Source: Paenibacillus algorifonticola
GTDB lineage: Bacteria > Bacillota > Bacilli > Paenibacillales > Paenibacillaceae
DNA length: 64,000 bases
Assembly: GCF_000971975.1 (NCBI RefSeq)
Contig: NZ_KQ040780.1
Location: 62,662 to 126,661 of the forward strand
Direction: 5' to 3'
In this document: piece after piece, positions 1 to 9,076 of the stretch
Numbering within the stretch: the stretch's first letter is position 1
Layout of the letters: the number at the start of each line of letters is the position of its first letter
Program-made: the position numbers and the translations under genes
Notes under the pieces: generated by a model
The model's database searches: none
Seen by the model: only the letters and a program-made list of their open reading frames with translations
Told to the model about the DNA's origin: nothing

Positions 1-1
1 C

Positions 2-340
2 ATGAGCAATTTTCGTGTCCTACAGGTCGGTTCGCCGCGTAATCATATTGCGCCGCAGCTGAAGGATAAAGTCTGTTATTTGTATTCTGTGAACGAGGCT
101 GGCAAGCTTAATGATCCGATAAGCCGGATCGGCAGTTGGGGCGGTTGGGCGCGAAGCGCTTCCGGCGTGCCGCAGTGGCAGCGGATGAAGCATGCGCCAG
201 GCAAGGTTGAGCCTATCCATGTCATTGGCGGGCATGCTCATTATTTCCGCCATCAGGAGGCGTTCCGCGATCAAGATGCGATCTGCAACTTGGATAAAAC
301 GATCGAGCGCTTGCAGCTGTGGTTGAAAGACTGGCACTGA
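2..340 (+). CDS. C-terminal part of a probable alpha/beta hydrolase (lipase/esterase-like), cut by the window edge
   Basis: Only the last 112 codons are visible. The reading frame is open to the first base, so the ATG at base 2 is probably internal and most of the protein lies outside. Visible features are a GSPRN segment near residue 11, an LNDPISRIGSWGGW stretch, and a histidine-rich GGHAHYFRHQE segment close to the end. The histidine segment is where the catalytic His of an alpha/beta hydrolase would lie. The nucleophile elbow is not in view, so the family call rests on overall character. A 69-bp gap separates it from the hemolysin III gene. Confidence 0.4.
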   Translation: MSNFRVLQVGSPRNHIAPQLKDKVCYLYSVNEAGKLNDPISRIGSWGGWARSASGVPQWQRMKHAPGKVEPIHVIGGHAHYFRHQEAFRDQDAICNLDKTIERLQLWLKDWH

Positions 341-409
341 TGTTCTACACTGTAAGTAGAGCGGGCTTAAGGGCTCACGATACCCAGTGGTTGAAACGGA
401 GGTGCCAAA

Positions 410-1054
410 ATGGCAAACACGCATACGTATTCCAAGCGCGAGGAAATAGCCAATGCCATCACGCATGGCGTTGGAGCTGCGCTTAGCGTTGCTGCGCTCG
501 TTATTTTAATCGTATTTGCAGTGGAGAAGGGTACAGCTTCTCATGTGGTCAGCTTTACGATTTACGGAACAGCAATGCTGCTGCTTTACGCCGCATCGAC
601 ACTCGTGCACAGTTTTCCAGAGGGCAAGGCGAAGCGCGTTTTTGAATCGCTGGACCATTCCTGTATTTATGTATTTATTGGTGGGACGTATACGCCCATA
701 CTGCTTCATATTGTGCAGGGGACGTTAGGCTGGGTTCTCTTCGGCATCGTCTGGGGCTTTGCACTAGTTGGTGTCGTATTTAAAGCTTTTTTTGCTTCGA
801 AGTTTTTGTTTACCTCGACTATCGTGTATTTGGCTATGGGCTGGCTAATCGTCTTTGCCTGGAAACCACTTACGAGCCATTTGGCGCCTGGAGGCCTGCA
901 GCTGCTCATTACAGGCGGGCTGCTCTACACAGTGGGAACCGTATTTTATATGTGGCGGGCGTTTCCTTATCATCATGCGGTATGGCATATGTTCGTGCTT
1001 GGCGGGTCTGTGCTGCATTTCTTTGCGATTCTGCTATATATGCTGCCGTCATAA
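410..1054 (+). CDS. trhA: Hemolysin III / TrhA (YqfA-YplQ) family membrane protein
   Basis: The product is 214 residues with about seven hydrophobic segments. It opens with YSKREEIANAITHGVGA, the typical start of the hemolysin III (PAQR-related) family. Conserved histidines and acidic residues sit where the family places its metal site: STLVHSF (around residue 67), LDHSCIYVFIGGTYTP (around 82-97) and HHAVWHMFVLGGSVLHFF near the C terminus. Members are integral membrane proteins tied to membrane-energetics homeostasis, and a haemolytic role is not proven for most. The ATG has an upstream GGAGG (about 401-405). A strong terminator follows, so it looks monocistronic. Confidence 0.9.
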   Translation: MANTHTYSKREEIANAITHGVGAALSVAALVILIVFAVEKGTASHVVSFTIYGTAMLLLYAASTLVHSFPEGKAKRVFESLDHSCIYVFIGGTYTPILLHIVQGTLGWVLFGIVWGFALVGVVFKAFFASKFLFTSTIVYLAMGWLIVFAWKPLTSHLAPGGLQLLITGGLLYTVGTVFYMWRAFPYHHAVWHMFVLGGSVLHFFAILLYMLPS

Positions 1055-1069
1055 ACTAAACGTTCAAAG

Positions 1070-1121
1070 AAGCTTGGCAATAGACGGATGCGACCGCATC
1101 TGTCTGCTGCCAAGCTTTTTT
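1070..1121 (+). terminator. Rho-independent terminator after hemolysin III
   Basis: A 10-bp perfect arm AAGCTTGGCA (1070-1079) pairs with TGCCAAGCTT (1108-1117), with further pairing in the loop, and is followed by a T run. It lies between the convergent hemolysin III and lipase genes; the T tract favours the plus strand. Confidence 0.85.
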
Positions 1122-1127
1122 GACCTT

Positions 1128-1943
1128 CTACTGCGTAAGCAGCGGGCACCAGCCAGGCGGCTCTGAACAGATGGCCAGCGCGAAGATTGGTTCCTCGACA
1201 TATAGATCGTTAAAATAGCTCGGCAGCACATGATTGGCAGCAACCGAGCCAAGCTTGAATGAGCGCTTGACCTCGCCCTTTACATGCAAGTAATAATACG
1301 TTTTTTTCGTTTGTGGTGATTGATAGACGAGGGTAGGGAGATGGGGGACGATATCGTATTCGTTCTGAAAACGCCAATGGGTACCGACAATATTGTTGTA
1401 ATTGCGCACAAATTTAGGGTCGCCGACCCGCGGTGCCCCGAACGTATAAACAATCGGAGATTTTATATCAGTATTCGCGGCAATATCGGCAGCTGCAAGC
1501 GTAGCCAAAGCACCGCCTAAACTATGCCCCGTTATAAACAAAGGCTTATCAGGGGGGAGCTGCTCCATAAGCGCCAAAACTTGATCGCGCGCAGACATAT
1601 AAATATCGGTGAAGCCCTTATGCGTATAACCGCCATTTTTCACAGGACGATAGGGCGTTTGCTGAGCAATAAAATCCGATACCCAATCGACGGCGGAGCC
1701 CGAGCCGCGGAAAGCAAGCACGGCGGACTGCTCCGATGTCAGCAGGAAGCCGAAAGCTTCCTCCGTCTGGTCGTATGCTTGGGCATTGAACGTTCCGACC
1801 AGCGTATAATTGCGCGGCACGAGAAACAGCCCGCTTGGATTTGTAAATTGCAAATACGTTTGACTGCATACCGCGGCTAAAAATAAAGCCGTCCGAGTGT
1901 CCAGCTGCTGCGACTCCCGGCTATTTTTTTTAAAAGTTGCCAT
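1128..1943 (-). CDS. Class 3 lipase family protein
   Basis: The product is 271 residues with a full class-3 lipase triad visible: Ser141 in the elbow GHSLGGA, Asp197 in NEYDIVPHLP, and His237 in NHVLPSY. The AFRGSGS segment near residue 77 is the oxyanion-region motif common in these fungal-type (PF01764) lipases. No signal peptide is evident; the N terminus MATFKKNSRESQQ is polar, suggesting a cytoplasmic or non-classically located enzyme acting on acylglycerols or other esters. On the minus strand GGAGG lies eight bases before the ATG. It is convergent with hemolysin III. The natural substrate cannot be told from sequence. Confidence 0.88.
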   Translation of the reverse strand: MATFKKNSRESQQLDTRTALFLAAVCSQTYLQFTNPSGLFLVPRNYTLVGTFNAQAYDQTEEAFGFLLTSEQSAVLAFRGSGSAVDWVSDFIAQQTPYRPVKNGGYTHKGFTDIYMSARDQVLALMEQLPPDKPLFITGHSLGGALATLAAADIAANTDIKSPIVYTFGAPRVGDPKFVRNYNNIVGTHWRFQNEYDIVPHLPTLVYQSPQTKKTYYYLHVKGEVKRSFKLGSVAANHVLPSYFNDLYVEEPIFALAICSEPPGWCPLLTQ

Positions 1944-2162
1944 TGGCCCGACCTCCGCTCCATGTTGCGCCTCTGCGCGAGAAGTTTCTGCCTAATTGCC
2001 GCTCGCAAGCGGGAAGCTGATGTTGTAGCATATGAAAGGCTGGGCGTACCGGCAACCGCTTGGGCCAAGCCCTAGCAAATAAATTTAGCAAAGTTACATT
2101 GGACGTAAGCGAGCTTGCGACGTTATAATAACAGGAAATCGTTTTACGAGGGGAGCTTGCAC

Positions 2163-3143
2163 ATGACTTTGCAGATTGGTGTTATCGGTACAGGTTGGTT
2201 TGGACGTATGCATGCAGAAAAGCTGGCGCGTATGGAAGGCGTCAACATGGCGGCATTTGTGGCTACAAGCAAGCAGAAGGCAGACGATGCAGCGAAGCCG
2301 TTTACAGATGCACGCGGTTATGAAAACGTTTCCGATATGCTCGATGACCGGAAGCTGGACGCAGTCTATATTTGTGTTCCTCCGTTTGCCCATGGAGAGA
2401 TTGAAAACGAGCTGGTGAAGCGCGAAATTCCGTTTCTTGTCGAAAAACCGCTTGGTGTCGATATCGAAACACCGGCAGCTATCGGACAAGCGGTACAGGC
2501 CAGTGGCCTAATTACATCAGTCGGCTACCATTTCCGCTATATGGAAAGCGCGGATAAAGCGAAAGAACTGCTGGAGGGCAGGCTGGCTGCAATGGCTATC
2601 GGAAACTGGATGGGCGGTATGCCAGGTGTTGGCTGGTGGAGAAAAATGGAAGGCTCCGGCGGGCAGTTTGTCGAGCAGACGACGCATATTGTCGATTTGC
2701 TGCGTTATTTGCTGGGTGAAGTGACGGAGGTTTATGCGGCGTATGGCGACCGGATTATGGCGGGCAAGGAAGATGGGGTTGAGGTTCCTGATATCGGAAC
2801 AGCTACCTTTAAGCTGGCGAGTGGCGTAGTTGCTTCCATCAGCAATACATGTGCCATTAGCGCCGGGGACCGTGCGGGACTGCACATTTATACGGATAAA
2901 GGTGTGTTGGAGCTTGGGCATCACGGGCTCATCGATATCGAATCAAGCCGCAAAACGGAGTACGTAAATAAGCGCGATCCTTATCAGCTTGAAAATGAAG
3001 CCTTTCTGCATGCCGTTCGCACTGGCGATACTTCGCTCATTCGCTCTACTTATGCGGACGCATTGCGCACACAAGAAATTACAGTTGCAGCCAACCAATC
3101 GGCAAAATCGGGACTCCCCGTTCGTTTGCCTTCGTATTTATAA
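2163..3143 (+). CDS. Gfo/Idh/MocA-family NAD(P)-dependent oxidoreductase
   Basis: The ATG at 2163 is chosen over an upstream in-frame codon because GAGGGGAG lies just upstream and the protein then opens with MTLQIGVIGTGWFGRMHAEK, the N-terminal Rossmann motif GxGxxG of this family. EKPLG around residue 97 is the conserved catalytic-lysine motif. GGQFVEQTTHIVDLLRYLLG (about 164-183) matches the C-terminal substrate domain with the usual His. Members oxidise or reduce sugars, inositols and related compounds; the substrate here is unknown. At 326 residues it has family length. A terminator follows directly. Confidence 0.88.
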   Translation: MTLQIGVIGTGWFGRMHAEKLARMEGVNMAAFVATSKQKADDAAKPFTDARGYENVSDMLDDRKLDAVYICVPPFAHGEIENELVKREIPFLVEKPLGVDIETPAAIGQAVQASGLITSVGYHFRYMESADKAKELLEGRLAAMAIGNWMGGMPGVGWWRKMEGSGGQFVEQTTHIVDLLRYLLGEVTEVYAAYGDRIMAGKEDGVEVPDIGTATFKLASGVVASISNTCAISAGDRAGLHIYTDKGVLELGHHGLIDIESSRKTEYVNKRDPYQLENEAFLHAVRTGDTSLIRSTYADALRTQEITVAANQSAKSGLPVRLPSYL

Positions 3144-3183
3144 GCCGCTTGTTGAAGATATGAAGCTATGCTTTAAATAAACA

Positions 3184-3230
3184 AAGCCCCTCCATATTCG
3201 CCGTAATCGCGAGCAATGGAGGGGCTTATT
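3184..3230. terminator. Terminator hairpin between convergent genes
   Basis: A 12-bp perfect stem (AAGCCCCTCCAT at 3184-3195 with its complement at 3216-3227) is followed by TATTTCATTTT. A-rich sequence precedes it on the other side. It sits between the oxidoreductase and the convergent CorA-like gene and may serve both. Confidence 0.8.
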
Positions 3231-3250
3231 TCATTTTAAAAGATGTCTAG

Positions 3251-4465
3251 CTACAGGCGGCGTGACCTAGTCAAAGGCTTGGCTGCGGGCACAGCCTGCT
3301 CCTGCGAGGCTGTCTTGGCAGATGAGGTGCGCTCCGAAGAAGAGCGTTGCCCGCTGTCTTCCTCCTTCAGAGCATCCTTATGCTTCTTGCGGCTGTAGCG
3401 GTCAGAACGAGAGGCGACCGATTTGCCTGACCCGCCTCGGCCAATCAGCATATCGCCAGTCCAGCCTTTTTTCCACAGCCACACATAAAGGAATACGGTA
3501 ATGCCGATAATGCAGGCGCAAAGAATCGTAAAGCCCCACCATGTTTTGTCCCAAGGCAGCGGCTCCAAATTCACGCCCCAAAGGGCGGAAATGACCGTGG
3601 CTGGAGTGAAAATCACGGTGAAAATCGTCAGCGTCTTCATAATATCATTGCCACGGAAGTTTGAGATCGCATCGTCCATTGAAATGAGCGTATCAATCTC
3701 CAGTGAATAATGCTTGAGCAGCGTATCAATTCGATCCAGCTTGTGTGTAATACGCTTGTAGGCATCACTTTCCATAATCCCATCGAGAAAAGCTTCCTTC
3801 ACCGAGCCATGAAGCTCACGAGCGGGCGTAAACAGATGGCTCCAATGCAGCAAGTCATACCGTCTTTCAATGATGACGTCCATCAGACCGGTACGATTGG
3901 CACTGCGCATATTATTTTCAAGATCGCCGAGCCGTTTCTCAAAACCGTCCAACCCTTCGTGAAAAGGGCCTAATATAACGCCGAGCATAACAAGCAAGGC
4001 TTCTGGAGCGGTGTCACAAGTTTCAAGCCTGCTTGTCACATCATCTGCCTGAAAGCGGATGGCTAGCCGCATATCCTCATGCATCGTCACAAGCCGGTTA
4101 CCGGATACCCAAAAGTGGAACGGCTGAATATCCGTATGCACATCCGAAATCTGAATCATCAATGTGCCATGCACAAGCGGGCCATGCTCAGTTGCCGGGG
4201 CAACTGTAATTTGATTCGTCGTTCGTCCGTCGCATTCCTCAAGCCAGGAGGCGCATTCAGGAAGCAGCAGCTTCGCCTCCAGCTTTTGCGAATCGGCACC
4301 GCTTCCCGCTTGAACAGGGTATGGCTGCGCAGCAAGGAAGCTTTCATTATTTTTTCTGTTGTCCTTGCGTTTGGGCAATTTCTGCCCTAACTCCGCATGC
4401 TGCCTTTCGAGCTGCAGCATTTGCCAATCCCACTGCGCGGGATAGCGAAGCACCCGATGAATCAT
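3251..4465 (-). CDS. CorA/MIT-family divalent cation transporter with a GVN signature
   Basis: A long cytoplasmic N-terminal domain is followed near residue 300 by two membrane helices: a TIFTVIFTPATVISAL segment ending in WGVN, then GFTILCACIIGITVFLYVWLW. This is the CorA/MIT fold of Mg2+ (or Zn2+/Co2+) transporters. The canonical GMN tripeptide is GVN here. A basic, Ser/Lys-rich tail of about 60 residues follows the last helix. The frame is open to 4645. I chose the ATG at 4465 (MIHRVLRYPAQWDW), preceded by AGGGGG at good spacing; ATGs at 4495 and 4513 are alternatives. Ion selectivity cannot be read from sequence. Confidence 0.82.
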   Translation of the reverse strand: MIHRVLRYPAQWDWQMLQLERQHAELGQKLPKRKDNRKNNESFLAAQPYPVQAGSGADSQKLEAKLLLPECASWLEECDGRTTNQITVAPATEHGPLVHGTLMIQISDVHTDIQPFHFWVSGNRLVTMHEDMRLAIRFQADDVTSRLETCDTAPEALLVMLGVILGPFHEGLDGFEKRLGDLENNMRSANRTGLMDVIIERRYDLLHWSHLFTPARELHGSVKEAFLDGIMESDAYKRITHKLDRIDTLLKHYSLEIDTLISMDDAISNFRGNDIMKTLTIFTVIFTPATVISALWGVNLEPLPWDKTWWGFTILCACIIGITVFLYVWLWKKGWTGDMLIGRGGSGKSVASRSDRYSRKKHKDALKEEDSGQRSSSERTSSAKTASQEQAVPAAKPLTRSRRL

Positions 4466-4699
4466 CGCCTTGCCCCCTGCTTGTCCGATTTCCATTTCAC
4501 TTCCTTCCATCATACCTTGAAAGTGTTTGTTGTACAACAACCGGGCGGCGAATCTGCAAGAAAGCGATTGATTCATTGCCGCTGAGGGTATAACTATTCT
4601 AAGAGCGCTTGAACGAAGCCAGCTAAAATAAGACGCACGCATCATTTGCCGTAATCAGCGGGCTTTTGTACTCACAATCAGGTTCAGGAGGAGATTCGA

Positions 4700-5239
4700 A
4701 TGGCTAAAAAGCTGGGGATTTTCAAGACGGAACAAGAAGTGATTGATACGATTACCGCATTGGAGCAAGCCGGATTCGTGCCTGGAGAGCTTCAAATCAT
4801 TGCCAAGGACGGCGAGCATTCCCGCCGAATCGAAGCGGAAACCGATGTGCATGCCGATGAGGTTATGGAACTGGCCCGGACAAAAGGAAGCCTTGCGGCG
4901 AATGAGGGGACGACAATTGCTGCGGCAGCCGCGATCCCTACGACTGGCATGACCGGAGCTAGCGGCTGGGGCGCGGTGCCTTTGACAACGGACGGCTTAC
5001 TGGCAACTAATCTCAGATCGGATGACGACGGCATTAATCATGCGCTCAGGGTGCTTGGACTGGATAACGCCGAGGAAGAAAGCCGCGATGCGATTCGCGA
5101 AGGGCACATCATCGTCGTCGTCGAGACGGATGAAAGCCACACGATGATGGACAAAGAGGGCGGACCGAAGCTGGCGCGGCTCGCAGTAGCAGAATCTGTG
5201 TTTCGCAGCCAAGGAGCGGAGCATATTGCCGACCTTTAG
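4700..5239 (+). CDS. YflT-type general stress protein
   Basis: The product is 179 residues. The N-terminal half (KKLGIFKTEQEVIDTITALEQAGFVPGELQIIAKD) matches the YflT/general stress protein 17M domain, in which a short alpha/beta module detects or buffers stress by an unknown mechanism. An alanine/glycine-rich hydrophobic stretch (about residues 68-95) follows, then a C-terminal IIVVVETDES segment. GGAGGAGA precedes the ATG. It is soluble apart from the small-residue stretch. In Bacillus relatives belong to the SigB regulon, but I could not find a convincing SigB promoter in the short upstream region. Confidence 0.8.
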   Translation: MAKKLGIFKTEQEVIDTITALEQAGFVPGELQIIAKDGEHSRRIEAETDVHADEVMELARTKGSLAANEGTTIAAAAAIPTTGMTGASGWGAVPLTTDGLLATNLRSDDDGINHALRVLGLDNAEEESRDAIREGHIIVVVETDESHTMMDKEGGPKLARLAVAESVFRSQGAEHIADL

Positions 5240-5249
5240 AAGCTATACA

Positions 5250-5275
5250 AATGAATGAATGAATGAATGAGTGAA
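5250..5275. repeat. Short GAAT tandem tract
   Basis: Four to five imperfect copies of a 4-bp GAAT unit follow the stress-protein gene. It is a simple-sequence tract with no evident function. Confidence 0.6.
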
Positions 5276-5296
5276 TTTAAACCACTACAGGGTTTA

Positions 5297-5356
5297 CGCT
5301 ATATATAAAGGGAAGGGCTTCGCCGATCGGCGGAGCCCTTCCCTTTATATATAGCG
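5297..5356. terminator. Long perfect hairpin, bidirectional terminator
   Basis: A 23-bp perfect inverted repeat (5297-5319 against 5334-5356) encloses a 14-base loop that is itself self-complementary. The arm contains TATATATAAAGGGAAGGGC. It separates the convergent stress-protein and FAD-oxidoreductase genes. A terminator role is inferred from position; the T runs are short. Confidence 0.7.
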
Positions 5357-5379
5357 CTGGAAATGGCTATGATGCTTGC

Positions 5380-6618
5380 CTATATCTTTAATAAAGAAGG
5401 GCGGTCAAGGCGCACGATGCTGGCGAGCGGATGCTCCTCGCCATTAATCATATCCCGCAGCATATTAGCAGCCATCATACTGTAGACGGTGCCATTGCCG
5501 CCGTAGCCTAGGCAATAGTAGACGCCGGACATTTTGGGATCAACCCCAATAAAGGGCAAATTATCATTTGATTCGCCGAATGTAGCGCTCCATTCAAATT
5601 CCAGCGGCTGATCCAGCATCGGGAACAATGCCGTTATTTTCTCCAGCAGCTTATCGGTTCGCTTGCGTCTTAGCTTCTCGCTCTCTATCGGTGCTTCTCT
5701 CATTTCGTCCAGCCCTCCAACGACGATGCGGCCATCTATCGTCGTTCGCAAGTATAAATAAGGACGCGCCGTTTCCCAAATGAGGCAATGCCCGGGCCAA
5801 TTGGCCCGCAGCTTAGCTTCATCCTGAACACCGGTAACGGCGGCAAAGGAGCGGTTAATATCGGCTTTAACCAGTTGTCCACGCAGCTCCTCAGGCTCAT
5901 AGCCAATGGCGAAAATCACATGCTCGGCCTCGATTTCAAAGCCGTCGGCAGTCCAGAGAATCTGTCTGCCATCTGCACTTTGTTCATGCTTTACGATGTC
6001 GGTATGCTCATAAATTTGCAGCCCGGCTTTCGCCGCAGCGGTAGAGACGCCCTGCACGAACTGGAATGGATTGACCTCGGCATCTCCTTGCGCCATAATG
6101 GCACCCGGCTTGCGGAAGGGAAACTGACGAGAAATATCGTCCGCTTCCAAGAAGCTAACGTCAAACCCATGTTTGCGCAGCAGCTCATATTCCTTCCGCA
6201 GTATCGGCAAATCCTGCTCGGAGGTCGCATAATACAGGCTGCTTCTTGGAATGAAGTTGACATCTACGGGGAGAGCAGCCGCGACTTCCCCAAGCTGCCT
6301 GACAGCATCCAAGCAGCCGCGATAGAATCGTGCAGCATCGTATTCGCCGATTTGGTCAGCGAGCTTGCACAGCATAATATCATTGGAATACTGAAGCAAG
6401 CCCGTGCTGGCCGACGTACTGCCGCTTGCCACGCTTTCCCGTTCGAGCATCGCAGCATCGATGCCGCTTTGCGTCAAAATATAGCCGCAAATGATGCCCG
6501 ACATACCGCCGCCGACGATGGCAACCTTCACTTTTTTGTTTGAGGTAATACGGGGATATTCTGCTGGGGAATTTAAGGTAGTAGGCCAAAACAGACTGCC
6601 TGTATGCAGCTCCTTCAT
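5380..6618 (-). CDS. FAD-dependent amine/amino-acid oxidoreductase (DAO family)
   Basis: The product is 412 residues. VKVAIVGGGMSGIICGYIL near residue 30 is the FAD-binding GxGxxG motif, and LERESVASGSTSASTG is the second conserved DAO-family block. The late segment GVYYCLGYGGNGTVYSMMAA is the C-terminal flavin contact. This is the fold of glycine oxidase, gamma-glutamylputrescine oxidase and similar enzymes that oxidise a C-N bond and release H2O2. No Rieske domain is present. I chose the ATG at 6618 (MKELHTGSLFWPTT), with GGAG ten bases upstream, over the ORF-first ATG at 6639, which lacks a ribosome binding site. The substrate is unknown. Confidence 0.83.
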   Translation of the reverse strand: MKELHTGSLFWPTTLNSPAEYPRITSNKKVKVAIVGGGMSGIICGYILTQSGIDAAMLERESVASGSTSASTGLLQYSNDIMLCKLADQIGEYDAARFYRGCLDAVRQLGEVAAALPVDVNFIPRSSLYYATSEQDLPILRKEYELLRKHGFDVSFLEADDISRQFPFRKPGAIMAQGDAEVNPFQFVQGVSTAAAKAGLQIYEHTDIVKHEQSADGRQILWTADGFEIEAEHVIFAIGYEPEELRGQLVKADINRSFAAVTGVQDEAKLRANWPGHCLIWETARPYLYLRTTIDGRIVVGGLDEMREAPIESEKLRRKRTDKLLEKITALFPMLDQPLEFEWSATFGESNDNLPFIGVDPKMSGVYYCLGYGGNGTVYSMMAANMLRDMINGEEHPLASIVRLDRPSLLKI

Positions 6619-6747
6619 CAGGATACAGCTCCTGTTCATTTGAATTTAAATGGGGCTATTAGAAACCATTACACATCTATTCAATTGTCGTACCACTAAT
6701 ATGTCCCATACTGGCCTCACCGTATTACAAGGAATGCGGCTTGCGTA

Positions 6748-7614
6748 CTATTCTTTCTGGCTGCGCATCGCTTCGCGGTACGCGGTAGGGGATTGGTTAT
6801 AAAAACGCCGAAATTGCTTGGAAAAATAAAGCGCATCCTGCAGCCCGACCGACGCGGAAATTTGCTCAATCGTCAGCTCTCCACGCTCTCGAAGCATTTG
6901 TCTAGCCTTGTCTATTCTCAGCTTGAGCAGGAAGGTGACGGGCGTCGTTCCTGTTTTGCGTTTGAAGAAACGCGATAAATAGGCGCGATTGTAGCCAAGC
7001 GCTTCTGCCATCTGCTCAATGGAAACAGGATGGGCATATTGCGTCGATAAATAATGGATCATTTTCTGGAGCAATTGCTCCCCCTCATCATCCGCCATCA
7101 GCGCTTTGCCGCGAGCGTTATCACTCATAACAGCGCTATAATCAGCGAGCAGCAACTGCAGATAGCCATTTGCCTTCAAATGTGCAGCCGCCGCATTCGA
7201 GCGGAAAATGTGGAATATATGATGGAAAAGCACGGCTGGCCGCTTGCTGCTACCCGTATCGACGACAGGCTGTGCCACGGATAAGCCTGCAGCTTCGAGC
7301 AGCCCACCTGCCAGTGTCCCCCTAAAGGCAACCCAGCGGTAGCGCCAAGGATTTTGAACATCCGATTCATAGCTGACAAGCTGTTCCGGTTCAATCAGAA
7401 ACGTGTGCCCTGCCCGAAGCTCGTAGCGGTTGTCGCCACAAATGAAGATGCCGCTGCCTTCAAGCACAACATGCATCAAATAAAAATCATATACTTTCGG
7501 GCCCAAGCGATGCGCGGGCTTCGTCTGGCTTTCACCTGCGAACAACACATGCAGCAGATCATTTTCGATGATCATAGGGCTTGAGGCGACTTTATAGTTC
7601 TCTGGTCTGGTCAT
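6748..7614 (-). CDS. AraC-family transcriptional regulator, divergent from the gal operon
   Basis: The product is 288 residues. The N-terminal half is a cupin-like sugar-sensing domain (FYLMHVVLEGSGIFICGDNRYELRAG region). The C-terminal 100 residues carry two helix-turn-helix motifs: SIEQMAEALGYNRAYLSRFF, then TIEQISASVGLQDALYFSKQ, ending in the AraC signature FRRFYNQSPTAYR. It is transcribed away from galK with about 200 bp between, the classical arrangement for a local activator or repressor of sugar genes. Control of galKET is inferred from position only. Confidence 0.88.
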   Translation of the reverse strand: MTRPENYKVASSPMIIENDLLHVLFAGESQTKPAHRLGPKVYDFYLMHVVLEGSGIFICGDNRYELRAGHTFLIEPEQLVSYESDVQNPWRYRWVAFRGTLAGGLLEAAGLSVAQPVVDTGSSKRPAVLFHHIFHIFRSNAAAAHLKANGYLQLLLADYSAVMSDNARGKALMADDEGEQLLQKMIHYLSTQYAHPVSIEQMAEALGYNRAYLSRFFKRKTGTTPVTFLLKLRIDKARQMLRERGELTIEQISASVGLQDALYFSKQFRRFYNQSPTAYREAMRSQKE

Positions 7615-7821
7615 TCATTACACCTGCCTGCAAATGGGAATAAAGACTGCTATATTTGAGGATTTTAATAATCATAGCATGTCTTAAGATCGATTTGAAA
7701 GTCACATATATCCATGTAAATAGCACTTTGCGCCATTTTAATTGCCGCTTGCCTTGCGCTATACTGAAGGGGAAGACATCGCCTTACATCAAATTACAAA
7801 AGACGATAAAAAGGGACGTGA

Positions 7822-9000
7822 TTGCAAGTGGCAAATGTTCAAGAGCTTACACAGAAATTTATCCAACAATTTGGTGGAGACGCCTCCTCCATTCAAGTAT
7901 TTCATGCTCCAGGCCGGGTGAATCTGATTGGCGAGCATACCGATTATAACGGCGGTTACGTTTTTCCGGCTGCTTTAACGTTTGGCACTACGCTGCTCAT
8001 TCGTGCGCGCGGAGACCGCAAGCTCGGACTGGCAACGACGAATTTTCCAATGAGCCGGGAATTCGACCTTGAAAATATCGTTTATGACGATGCAGATGAC
8101 TGGATGAACTATCCGAAAGGGATTGTCCATGAATTGCAGCAGCGCGGAGTAAGCTACACTTCCGGCTATGATCTGCTGTACCATGGCGAAATTCCGAACG
8201 GAGCGGGCCTATCCTCCTCGGCTTCCATCGAAGTGGTTACTGCTTATGCGCTATTGACGCTTGAAAAGCAGCCGATCGACAAGGTGCAAATTGCTCTGCT
8301 CTCGCAAAAATCGGAAAATGAATTCAATGGCGTACAATGCGGCATTATGGACCAATTTGCTGTGGCGAATGGCAAGAAGGACCATGCGATTTTGCTCATG
8401 TGCGACACGCTGGAATATGATCTCGTTCCGTTCCAATCGGGCAGCTACAAGCTCGTTATCGGCAACACGAACAAGCGCCGTGGATTGGTGGACTCCGCTT
8501 ATAATGAGCGCCGCAGCCAATGCGAGCAAGCTGTTCAAGACTTGAAGCAGGCATTTCCTGAGCTGACGCTGCTTGGACAAATTAACTTGGAGCAGTTTAA
8601 TGCAAGCAAGCACCTGATCAAAGAAGATATCGTCCGCAATCGCGCGCAGCATGTTGTCGAGGAAATCGACCGGGTATTGCAATCGATGGAGGCACTTAAA
8701 CAGGATGATCTCGTACAGTTCGGCCAACTGATGAACGGCTCGCATGACTCGCTGCGGGATTTGTATGAAGTAACAGGTGCGGAGCTGGACGCGATGGTAG
8801 CTGCGGCTCGCAAAGTAGATGGCGTGCTTGGCTCGCGAATGACAGGCGCAGGCTTCGGCGGCTGCACCGTATCGCTCGTTCATGAGGACAGCATTGAGAG
8901 CTTCAAGCAGCAAGTGGGCGAGGAATACACAGCGGCAACTGGACTTGTAGCGGATTTCTACGTATGCAGCATTGGCAATGGCGTTGAGCAGCTGGCTTAA
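7822..9000 (+). CDS. galK: Galactokinase
   Basis: The product is 392 residues of the GHMP kinase family and phosphorylates alpha-D-galactose at C1, the first committed step of the Leloir pathway. The galactokinase signature PGRVNLIGEHTDYNGG lies near residue 30, the ATP loop GAGLSSSASIEV near 127, and the C-terminal motif MTGAGFGGC near 342. The start is TTG at 7822, five bases after AAGGGA; a GTG at 7828 is possible but is spaced less well. It is followed by a 9-bp tandem repeat, a dispersed repeat, then galE and galT in the same direction. Confidence 0.95.
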   Translation: MQVANVQELTQKFIQQFGGDASSIQVFHAPGRVNLIGEHTDYNGGYVFPAALTFGTTLLIRARGDRKLGLATTNFPMSREFDLENIVYDDADDWMNYPKGIVHELQQRGVSYTSGYDLLYHGEIPNGAGLSSSASIEVVTAYALLTLEKQPIDKVQIALLSQKSENEFNGVQCGIMDQFAVANGKKDHAILLMCDTLEYDLVPFQSGSYKLVIGNTNKRRGLVDSAYNERRSQCEQAVQDLKQAFPELTLLGQINLEQFNASKHLIKEDIVRNRAQHVVEEIDRVLQSMEALKQDDLVQFGQLMNGSHDSLRDLYEVTGAELDAMVAAARKVDGVLGSRMTGAGFGGCTVSLVHEDSIESFKQQVGEEYTAATGLVADFYVCSIGNGVEQLA

Positions 9001-9011
9001 GCAGGCTAAGC

Positions 9012-9047
9012 GAATGAAGTGAATGAAGTGAATGAAGTGAATGAAGC
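9012..9047. repeat. 9-bp tandem repeat, four copies
   Basis: The unit GAATGAAGT occurs four times head to tail just after galK, the last with one base changed. It is intergenic with no coding consequence. Confidence 0.8.
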
Positions 9048-9076
9048 GAGTTAAACGGCTGAAGGTTTTCCGGTAC

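Noticed and set aside
5788..6543. 251-codon plus-strand frame across the FAD oxidoreductase
   Set aside because: Antisense shadow. The minus-strand frame has FAD-binding motifs and a good start.
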